Positions 54,564 to 64,000 of a stretch of 64,000 nt of DNA are shown here, in pieces. Source of the DNA: Stenocarpella maydis. Its lineage: Eukaryota; Ascomycota; Sordariomycetes; Diaporthales; Diaporthaceae. A program made the translations under genes and the position numbers. The stretch spans positions 489,331-553,330 of the forward strand of contig NQMI01000003.1 in the NCBI GenBank assembly GCA_002270565.1, read 5' to 3'. Under the pieces are notes generated by a model that was not told the DNA's origin, searched no databases, and saw only the letters and a program-made list of their open reading frames with translations. The stretch's first letter is position 1, and each line of letters begins with the position of its first letter.

Positions 54564-56558
54564 TCACTCTCTCGGCGTAAATACCAGCTCAAGCTTCGGG
54601 CAAGCAACTGTGAAACCATCAACTAAACCATCCACGAATGCCTGTCTTGTCTGGCCCGGAGCCAGTGCCACGTTGTATCGACGAAGTATACTGCTGGTCA
54701 CACTGCGGATTTCCATGTAGGCCAGTTGCTTGCCGACACAGTTATATGGACCTGTCGGAGGCACATCAGCTAAACGCGGGAGAAAATATAGTAACAAGGT
54801 GCGGCGTGGTGCCTGACATTGGCCACTTACCAACAGAGAAAGGCGAGTACACAGATGCGTTCTTGCACAGCTCTGGCTTCGACGTCCACCGCTCGGGTAT
54901 GAACTCGTCAGGATGCTCGAAATTCCGCTCATCTGTGAGATACAATTAGCTTGCCAGCCCCCTGACCAATACTAGCCTCTCCTAGCGGGGTTCCCTACCT
55001 CTGTGTAAAGTGTAGGTAGGGATCTGTACGATTGTGTCGCCCGGGATAAACAAGTCCTCGCCAATCTTCAAGCCCTCGGGTGGCGTGTATCGCTGGGGGC
55101 CGGATGGCACGATCGGCATTATACGCAACGCCTCGTCGATGCAGGCCTGCAGGTACTTGAGGCCCGATAGGGCCTTTGCGTCTGGCTCCGGTATCTCCCG
55201 GAAGAGGGCATCGAGCTCGTCCTGGAGCGTCTCCGTCGCCTCTGGATGGGTGGCCAGCTCCACAAAGAGAGTCGAGAGCGTGGCGGCTGTGGTGTCACTG
55301 GGAAGATGGATTAGTTCGGGAGATCACGCCGGAGGTTGTTGTGTTTCGTCTCATCAGCTTTGCCTGCGGCTACGTACCTCCCTGCAATAGTAATAGTGAG
55401 GCAGTCAGCATCGAGGTTCAGCCTCTCCTGCTGCGTCCGACCGGACCTTGAGTCGTACTCGTCGATGATGCAGCTGAAGACGTCGGGGATATCCGGAGGG
55501 TTCTTAGGACACATGTTAACATGCAAAGACCTTCGAGTTCCCCAATATGTTAGGAAACACCTCACCTCCATTCTCTTCTTCACCTGCTCCGCAACCCACG
55601 CCTTAAACCTCGCATTATCAGCGCCGACAAACGGGAGGTTCCCGATAGCCCTGAAGGCCCACATCACATGGCTGAACGCCCCGAGCATGAACATGAAGCC
55701 GTGGAGCATCCTCATGACGAAATGCACCTCACCGCGGTCCAGCATCCCGAAGCTCTCGCCCAGCGACAGGTCGCCCATGACGTCAAAGGAGTAGAAGTTG
55801 AACCACAGCGACGTGTTGAGCGGTTCTGGCTCTCCCCCTCTCCGAACTGCGTGTGATTCGATGTGCGCGACGAGCTTGCTCGTGTAGTGCGCGACCCGCG
55901 GCTCGTAGTTGCGCAGCGCCCTGGTACTGAAGCCCCGGTCCCAAACCTTGCGTCTCGCTGCGTGGGCCGCGGGGTCGCGCTCCGTCTGGATGGAGCTTTC
56001 CGGCGACAGGCACTGGTACCATGGGCCCTTTAGGCACCTGGGGTTGAGGTGAACGGCATGGAGAGCTTGTGGGTCGGCGATGGAGAGCGTCGAGGGCCCT
56101 TGGGCCGCCACTATTAGCACTACTGCACTTGTGCTCTCTGTGTTATCATAGCATCACGCACCAATTCTGACGACGTCGCCAAATTGCTTGTGGAGCTTGT
56201 CAAGCTCGAGGAACTCCTGGTGTCTCGTATTCACGACCCCGGTGATGTAGAGATTTGATATTCGCGCCAGGAATGGGCCAGGGTACCGGTTCAGGCGGTG
56301 GAATCCGACGCGATAGACAACCATGCTGAGACAGGTGCCGGATATGAAGCTCCCGACGAGGTGGCATGACCTCCAGAGTGCGGATGAGAAACTAACATCC
56401 TGAAGGGATATCTGGCACAACGTAAGTGCGACGGGGGCTGCTGCTGCTACGGCTAGGATTTTGAATATGGCGAGGTCCCATTCGCCTTTCCTCAGCACGA
56501 GAACGTGGAGGGCGATGCTGAGAATGATGAGAGGCATGCGGTCTTGTGGTTTGAACAT
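54564..56558 (-). CDS. Cytochrome P450 monooxygenase, six exons (547 aa)
   Basis: Haem monooxygenase, probably ER-anchored and of secondary or xenobiotic metabolism. The substrate cannot be told. Exons: 56162-56558, 55566-56098, 55378-55502, 54999-55297, 54831-54932, 54564-54751. Introns of 63, 63, 80, 66 and 79 nt all have GT-AG ends and all phases join. Hydrophobic segments fill residues about 8-75 before the RYPGPFLARIS hinge. The I-helix AGSDTTAATL is near residue 350, ExxR (CIDEALRI) near 405, the PERW motif follows, and the haem loop FSVGPYNCVGKQLA has its Cys near 489. All key residues are present, so the gene looks functional. It is similar in style to fungal CYPs such as tryprostatin-type hydroxylases. 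The neighbouring kinase-like gene is broken, so this is not clearly a cluster. Confidence 0.93.
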
Positions 56559-57547
56559 TTTCCCGGGTAGTATGCCTTTCTGATCCTATGCTCAGTTTTG
56601 TTTCGAGAGGAGGACCATCATGGAGAACGAGGGCTTTTGAGAATCAAACCTTGTCGGCCTCCTGACCTTCACACGTGTATCAAACAGCTGATGCCCCGTA
56701 CGCCACCTCGGGGGCGAGCCCGGGTGAGTCGAATCGAGGTGTGATGGACTCGGATAGCGTGACGAGGTCCAACCCGGAGGTCGCCTTCCCTGCGTATTCA
56801 GAAGATCATATACCTCCGACGCAGTGCTCAGTGAGGTCCCTGACGCAGTGCAACTGAATCGTCACTGCATGGCATGTGCATCGCGCGTATGTGCAGTGAC
56901 TCAGGCAAAGCAGAGGGAAGGAGTGAGTGCGCCACAGTCAACAGCGTCCAGTCATGGTGCAGTGGCCTGCCAGCGAACACTCGGCCCAGCGTTTTGGGAT
57001 ATACCCTTGAGGTAGTAAGAAACGCGCCTTGAGAATGGTTTCCGCTTCCGGCAATCGTCTGGTGTCCACGTAGTACTGCAGAATGCAGGGGGCACTTCAG
57101 GTGCAGCAGCCGTGCTGACCATGTAAAGAAGCCATGGATGAAAAAGCAGGAACCCGGCCTGGTGCCTGTCGTCTGCCGAGTGACAGGCGGGCGGTTGGGT
57201 TTTGCGGTGGCCTGAGTTCCAGCGAGTGAAGGTTTCTGCTGTGAACCTCGTGTGTTTGTATCCACATGAGTGAGGAGTGACTGACAGTGGAGCCCGAGAC
57301 CCTTCTGTGGCGCACAATTCTTTCTTCTCCTTCTTTTCTTTTTGTCTTTTTCTTTTTCTTCCGTTCGCGCGCCCCGAGGAGGCACCCAAATGGTATTATT
57401 GCTCGCTAATTATGCTCTCCTAGGTGTTGTGTGGTTAACCCCCCTTGCGCCCCGGCGCCTCAATACGCTCCAAGCACTCCCTACATGCAGTCCTTCTCGT
57501 GACCCGGCCATGTGCACACCCTCATCAATACCACGTCAGCTTATAGG
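56559..57547. promoter_or_regulatory. P450 upstream region / Fab1 3' region
   Basis: 989 bp between the P450 start and the Fab1 stop (both minus strand). The part next to the P450 should hold its promoter. A pyrimidine-rich tract (57318-57362, on plus) is visible. No gene is supported. Confidence 0.55.
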
Positions 57548-60500
57548 TCACGCATCTTCGAAAGCAGACCTTGGTCCTTCCAGCAACCCTCTCTCCATCG
57601 AGCCGTGGCCTGTACCACCAAAGTGGTGCCAACAGTTCGGCGCCTGCAGTATGTACCTCGCCATGGCCTCCCTAAACCTGCTCTTATACTCCTTTGGTGA
57701 CGTAACCGTTGGCTTGTTCCTCCCACCCCCTGCGAACCCGCGGTCCTTGATCCACGACTCGAGACGCTTGTCCCACGTGTACGTGCGTATGCAGTCGATG
57801 ATGCCAACTACCAATTCCTTGCGGGACTCATCGACTGCGATCATGAGCGAGTAGTCCATGACATTCTGTCTTGCCAGGAAGAGCGTGTCGTTCCAGACCT
57901 GTTATTTATCGCGCCACATCGGTCAGTGTCTTTTCTCTTGTCTTGGGATGGGTGCAGTCCCGGGACGCTGAAAACTTACAGAAGCCCTCAGGAGCTTCTT
58001 ACTATGCTCCCTCGCGAAGAGTGGGCTCTCATAGATGTACTCGACCATGTTCTCGTCCAACAGTACCTCGTTCTGCTCGCCAGTGGACTGTATCTTGCGG
58101 TTCCTCATAGATCCCTTGAGATCAAAGATTCGCGTTGGCGAGCGATCATAGAACAGGTTCTCCATCACCAGCAGGTCCAGCTTGATCTCGGTCCCGGTAG
58201 CTGGGTTCTTGACGATGACCTGGAAGAATCCCAACATTTTGGCGATCACCGAAGGCAGGTCGTGAAATAGAGCCTCTGCCATGATGTTGAAATAGGCTGG
58301 TGCGAAGCGCAGGAACGCAGACGTCTCAATCGGCGACAGCGACTTCATCACCAGCCTGTCATCGAGCGTCTTTAGGAACACCGATTTCGTCTTGCCGCCC
58401 TTGGAGTCCCATTTGAGGCAACGTGACAGTGACTCGATGATACGATCTGCGGCACCGCATTTCCGGCGCAGGGCATCGAACTGCTCCGCGTAGAAGATCT
58501 TGCACAGCATCTTCGCCGATCCCTCTGTAAACTGGTACTTCAGGTGGGTACCTGTGGCCCGCAGCAGGCTCTTTTCTAGCTCCTCTTCACCCATAAACTC
58601 ATCTCCAGGCTCTGACGGGTCCAGCGACTTCGTGTCGCTGAAGGCCTCTCCTTCGCTGTCCTTTTGCTCGCTCATCTTCCATTGTCTTTGGATGACTGCC
58701 AGCTTGGCCTTGTAATCCTCAGATCCCAACGCGAAGGCGATCAGGGAGCTTGGCTCGTCTTCCCTCACGATCACGTCCGAGTCGGTAAAAATATGATCCG
58801 TGAAGTTCATCGGGTAATCAAGCTGGGGCCAGCCACTTGCAGATCGCTCGGCCCAGAACGTGGTGAGCATCTTCATGAGGCTGGTCTTTTGGTGTTTTGG
58901 CAACTCAAGAGGTATCTCCTCGCTTGAGTCCAGCGAGTCTGCAATTTCTTGCACGTCAGGCAAGATCTCCTCGAGAATTGATGCCTCGGCATCGCTGCCG
59001 GCGACGCCCTCAGCCTCATCATCAGACCCGGCTTGACTGGCCAACTTTTTCTCGCTGTCATGCTCAGCCTCGGTGCTTCCAGGCTGGGAAACAGGCTCGG
59101 TTGCCTCAACTGCATCATTGCCACCGACTGTCTCATCCGAAGTCCTTTCCGATTCCGGCACCGTCGCCGCATCATCTGTCTGGAATTCTGACATCTTGTG
59201 GCTTTGTTGACTGCTCTGCAAGTGATCATCGTCCGACGGCCCCGGTTCCAGAAAAGCCTGATCTACATCGTCGTAAACTTCTACTATCGCTTTCGCCGAT
59301 GTCCGCGGCAAGACTGCGCGTGAGGATTGAAGCTTGGCGGCTCTCTGCTTGCGATCCCGAATGCGCTCCCTCTCGAATTCACGGCTTAGCTGCTCAAAGT
59401 GGCGAGCAAGGTTCGACACCTTGGTCTCCTTCCTCTTGTGGACGTAGCGCGGGATCGAGGAGCCACCGGCTTTCTTGGTCTTGAGAGCCGTGAGCCCGAA
59501 CCTGTCCGAAAGTTTGGACTTCTCGCTCTTGGAGGATTCGGCGGCTGACATGCGCCGGGTGTCTCCTCCAGCAGGCAGCTCAGCACTCTTTGGCACGGTG
59601 GCCTGAAGTGGCCTCCCAATTCCAGACTGCGTCCTGGGGAGAACTCCTATAGGCTGAGAGATGGCACGTGTGATCGGAGGCGAGACCGTCAAACCCGCCC
59701 TACGAGTTGGGCCCCTCTCTGAAACCTTTGGCACATCTTTGCTCTCTCTACCACCGTTTGCCTCCGCCACGGTGGCCTCTCGTTGCTGGCGCCGTAGTTG
59801 CTCCACCTTTTCTGTGAGTGACAGCGAGGAGTCGGGCCGCAAAGAAGTAGACCGAGAATGATTCCGGGAAGGCGCCTTGGAATGCACCGGAGTCGGAATC
59901 TGAGTGGCCAGTGGCACATCAGGGATGTCCAATGCTTCCGTGGACGGCGGAGAGTCCGCCTTGATCTCGTCGACTTCCAGCTGCGGCAGTTGCGGCTCTG
60001 GCGCAGCTTGCTCTTGCTTACTATCGCGGTTATCGACCTCGGGGACACCATTTTGCTCAGCCGCAGGGACTGGAATCAGATCTTCATCCTTTGGCGACGG
60101 CGACAGAGGCTCACCGGCCGACGCTGGAGCTGCATCACCGCCCTCTGGTCTTGGCGTTTCGGTGTCCTCAGGACCCGCAGGCTTTTCCTCTCGGATGCCT
60201 TCGACCTTATTCGGAACCTCATCTGCTTTCTGCGAGATCACAGGCAAGTGTGGCTCGCTTTGGGCCTTTTCGTTGATCTCAATCACTGAATCCTGAGTCG
60301 TCGGTGCCGACGTCTTCTCGTCTGTCTCGGCCGATGTGACACTAGTACCATCTGCAGACACAGGCAGAGACTCCTTGGAGTCGTTGTCGGAGAACATCTT
60401 CTTGAGCTGGTTGATGGTTATCTGCCTGACATCCTTATCAGATAGGAAGTCGGCCTCGAACTTTGCAAAAGCAGAATCCCACTCTGCAACCCTCTCAACC

Positions 60501-63500
60501 ATCATGCGGATAACACGGTTGAGCGGAATGACTTCGTAGTACGCCGAATTTATGTATGCGGCTTGCAGTTCCCGAATCATCCTTGGTTGGTCCTCAGAGG
60601 CCTTCTTGGTCAGTCTTTCGATTTCGGCCTTGCAGGTGTCGGCCTTTTCGGGGAGGACGCTGTCGATCCGGATGCTCTTGAGCCTTGTTTTGACAGAGTT
60701 CATAAAGCGGTTCCATCGTTGCTCTTCCTTAATGAAGATGTCGTTCTTCAGCCTCAGGTCGTTGTCGACTTCCCACGTCAAGCGCGTTCGTGGCACAATG
60801 ATTTCAAGGAGGTCAATCGGGTCGAAGTGTACCCTCATGGATGTGTCATGATAGTTGAAGTAGCGGATATGCTCCTTTTGGTAGTCATGCGGGCATTCCA
60901 GGTCCGGCCAGCACTTGAGCCCGCGGCCCCAGAATGATAGTTCCAGGTACTTTCCGAATGAGTACTTCCTCGCAGTGGGCGACAGACATCCGAAACCCAT
61001 GTCTCTCTTGCAGATCTTGCAATAGCTCCAGAGGAATATTGGGTCGTCTGGATCCTCCCCATCTTGCGACAGCACCTCATCGTTCTTTACCAAAGCAGGG
61101 TCGAAGGGCAAAGGTGCGTTTTTCTCGATGAAAACAGTGATGTGTGCCTCGTCGTGGACATAAGTACGGTGGTGCTGAGCCATCTGCCGGTCGCAGCCAT
61201 TAGCATGGCAGATCGAGTCAGAACTCCCGCAGAGATCCTCAATGTATTGGCCCAGAGTGCAGTCTGGATCCATATTGTCGGCCGGGTCATCATGGTAGAA
61301 GCCAAAGGCGATCAGCCCAGGCTCAGAGCACGGAATTTTTGTCTCTGTGCAGATGACAGAGTATAGAACGACAATGTTCTGATGGGAGCAAGGGTCAAAC
61401 AGGTCAAGGGCACCTGCGATGAAATTTTCCCACTGACGAGTCTGCGTCCTGTAGTTGTACAGGGCCTTGTCGTACTCGGCGTCGTGGACTGCGTGCAAGA
61501 CTTCCATTATCTGTCGGGGAGCCTTCTGCCCGATCTTGTGCACCATCTCCGGCTTGATGAGCTGGAACTTCTGTGGCTTGGCCTTCTCGTTCTCACCCAA
61601 TTCCTCAACCATGTCTTGATCGCGCAGCCGCTTCAGATATACCAGCCTGCGCTCCTGTTCTCGTGCTTTGACGAGCAGGTATGGCTGCGTGAACTTGACG
61701 AACGGCGAAGCAGATAGGATCTTGGTCTCATATTTCGCAACCATCTCGCTGTAAAACTGCGGCGCCGGCACATCCTCTGGAATGTGACTGTCGTGGGTCG
61801 AATGAGCGGAGTGTAATGATAGCATACTCGGTGTCTTCTGTGGAGGTTGCGGTGGTAGTGGGTCAGAAGGCTGGCTGTCCTCAGTCTTGAGATCCGTGTC
61901 AGCTTGAGACTGCGTGTTCTGTTCGCTGTCCACGGGCTGGTCGCCGTTCGCCGATAGCGTTCCCAGCGCGCTTTTGTTTTCAAAACTTGGCAGCGATCTG
62001 AGGCTTTGGCCCAGTCCATCTTTGGACTGCGTTGGCGCAGACTCTGGATCTGTACCCATATACACGAAGTGGTCTCGGAGCAATGCGGCCTCCAACCTCA
62101 AGTTGTAGACGACGTAGATCATGAACTCGGTGACGGTCTTCATCTTGGCGAGCACTTCTGTTGAGGCACCTCGGAGGGCGATGGTGCAGCCCAATTCTTT
62201 CTTGCAGCCTGAGATAAATATGTACGTCTTCTTGCGGCCTGGAAAGCTATTGTTGACGTAGGTTTTGACCTCGAAACCGCCGGCCTGACCGACTTGGGTA
62301 GGCAGGACCAACATGTCTAAGGTCTCGATGATGTCTGCCTTGGCACATCGCGACACGGCCTCGATGACCGCAAGCTTGACATTGTATGCGACTGCTATAC
62401 CGGCCTCGGAAAGATATTGTAGGGCAACTCCCGAGACGGACTTGTGTGCGAGCAGTACATGAGGCCGAAGGTTGACGATGCGATTCACCACCATGCGCAG
62501 GAATTCCTTTTCCTGCTCGATGACGGGCTGCAAGCTCATGAAATGCTGCTGCTGATGCCTCTGGTACTCGATAGGGAAGGACACGAGTACAATGCGAGGG
62601 TTGAGAATCCGCCTGGGCATGCTTTTCAGGGCAAGATTCTTGGTGAATATCACCCCAGAGACATAGCTGGTATCACCAGGCTTCCCCCCTGGTATTTTTT
62701 TCAGCTTGACGTAGTGCCTGATATCCATCAGGTCGCCAACTCGAGTGTCGGGGTCTACATCATTCGAGCATCGAATAAGGATTGGTATCAGTGCCTTTTC
62801 CCAAGAAAGGGGATTCTGAATGCCATTGTCTTGAAGAAGCTGCCCGAAAAGCCTCTGTACATGCTGCAAGCTGGCGGCGGGTAGTTCGTCGTCCTGTGTT
62901 GACTTCTTCCGGATGGTGTTGCTTCTCATGAGTGACGTTGGCTCGATGGGTGTGGTCGGGTCAAATATGCCAAGCGATTCGGTGGAAGCCCATGGGCCTT
63001 TGAATATGCCAGACCTGGGCCGTGGTGATCGAAGATGGTGACCGGTGTTACTTGTAGTGCTCATATTCCTCCGCCGCCCTGGCCTCCCATGATTCATCAT
63101 ACTGGCGCCGGCAGCCCCGTCATCTGGTGGTCCGCGACTGGTGAAGCTCAGGCCGCTGATGCTCTTCTCACCTCGTGTCTTGTGCCTGCGGCCTGCGCTC
63201 AGAAACGGGCCAAAGTTTGACTTGTCAGGGTCCAGGCTGGATGGGGTTATATCGCTGCTATTCATCGTGGCAAATATGCTCATCTGCTGCTCGTCACCGC
63301 TCGACTCGTCAGACATGTACGGGGCAAGCTCAGGGTCAATGATATTGTCATCATGGAATGCCGGCAGCTTTGGCTTCCTTTGCAATTCTTCGTTGGCCGA
63401 CTTGCGGAAAGGCGCAGAGTCGTCTTGCACCGGGGAGCCCTTCAGGCGATTTAAAAGATTGTGTTTCGAATGATGCCTCTTGTGCCCAGAAGATTGCGGC

Positions 63501-64000
63501 CTGCTCGCGGTCAAGGACCTCAGAGACCGCGAGGAGCTCGGCCGACTTAGCTGTGGCGCAGCGTCGATTTCGAGAATTGCGGAGCGCCTGTTTGCAGAAT
63601 CACCTCCGGTTCTCCTCATGGCTGGGATGGCCATCATCGGAGCTGTCGCCATCCTGTTGTCGTCGTGGTCCTCTGTCCTCTCTGAAATACTCATACTGTC
63701 ATCCATGTTGGCTTTTGCGAATGGTGCAGGCTTCAAAGGATTTGACCGGAAGATGGCAGGCAGCAGGTTGGTGTCGTTGTCCGAGTCTGATCCGCTGTCA
63801 TATCTGCTGTTTATAACATCCAGGCATGTCTTGCAGACTCGCAAGTTGCCTGCAACACCGAATCTCTGGCCAGGAATAGTGGAGGTACACTTGGAGTCGA
63901 AAATGCACCCGCAGGTCCGGCAGTGATGTTTTCGCCGAAAAGCCGAGAACGGCGCGCCGCACTGAAAACATTCTTTGGTTGTCTCGTCTGCCATCCAGAA
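57548..64000 (-). CDS. fab1: Fab1/PIKfyve PtdIns3P 5-kinase, 5' end outside window (2123 aa seen)
   Basis: Makes PtdIns(3,5)P2 on the vacuole/endosome and controls vacuole size and membrane recycling. The frame enters the window at 64000 (Phe-Trp before [13 protein letters not shown]), so the Met at 63994 is internal and the N-terminus is missing. Counting from that Met: FYVE zinc finger at about 8-64 ([17 protein letters not shown]); Ser-rich linker; Cpn60/TCP1-like domain about 390-640; the Cys/His-rich region to about 1150; a long disordered stretch; and the PIPK catalytic domain from about 1735 ([30 protein letters not shown]). One intron (57899-57979, 81 nt, gtaagt/aacag) splits the kinase domain. 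The last exon carries [14 protein letters not shown] and [13 protein letters not shown] and ends after [12 protein letters not shown]. Confidence 0.97.

Noticed and set aside
1..64000. tRNA, rRNA, CRISPR and transposon search by eye
   Set aside because: Candidate T-arm-like strings (for example near 38991 and 39321) lack pairing stems. There are no spaced repeat arrays, terminal repeats, transposase or reverse-transcriptase frames.

Overview
The window is nuclear DNA of a filamentous ascomycete, most likely a Sordariomycete. The evidence is short GT-AG introns (mostly 60-90 nt), intron-poor housekeeping genes with clear fungal orthologues (Mdm12, Noc2, Pil1, Sur7, Ppz, Fab1, a Polycomb-type KMT6), and AT-rich decayed sequence that looks like RIP. 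Exon boundaries were assigned by eye from reading frame, donor, branch and acceptor sequences. They have not been checked against RNA.

Layout. 1-12185 is gene-poor: one weak candidate for a small secreted protein (9409-9830, +) and a frame-broken copy of ATP synthase subunit g (10904-11727, -). From 12 to 28.5 kb lies a housekeeping block: Rad2/XPG nuclease (-), the NatC subunit Naa38 (+), the eisosome core protein Pil1 (-), histone H3K27 methyltransferase KMT6 (+), an in-frame open extension behind the KMT6 stop, and a Ppz-type phosphatase (-) with a long, repeat-rich upstream region. From 32 to 38 kb are the WD40 protein Trm734/WDR6 (-) and a Sur7-family membrane protein (-). 40.7-41.5 kb holds a decayed cytochrome P450. 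From 42 to 50 kb are Mdm12 (+), Vps28 (-), Noc2 (+) and two closely spaced unknown genes (-), the upstream one interrupted by an in-frame TAG. The 50-57 kb part is accessory: a predicted 68-residue three-exon gene, a CHK-type kinase broken by one frameshift, and an intact six-exon P450. The right edge carries Fab1 (PtdIns3P 5-kinase), whose 5' end lies outside the window.

Themes. Pil1 and Sur7 are both eisosome/MCC components, and Vps28 and Fab1 both act in endosome/vacuole trafficking. These genes are not contiguous, and nothing suggests an operon-like system. The most unusual observations are: (1) two separate genes with an in-frame TAG in the identical context GAG-TAG-GAC followed by long open frame; (2) broken copies of atp20, a CHK kinase and a P450; (3) a 10-bp palindrome, TACCTAGGTA, found four times in intergenic DNA; (4) a poly(A) tract of about 44 bases flanked by short direct repeats. 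I found no tRNA, rRNA, CRISPR array or intact transposon.
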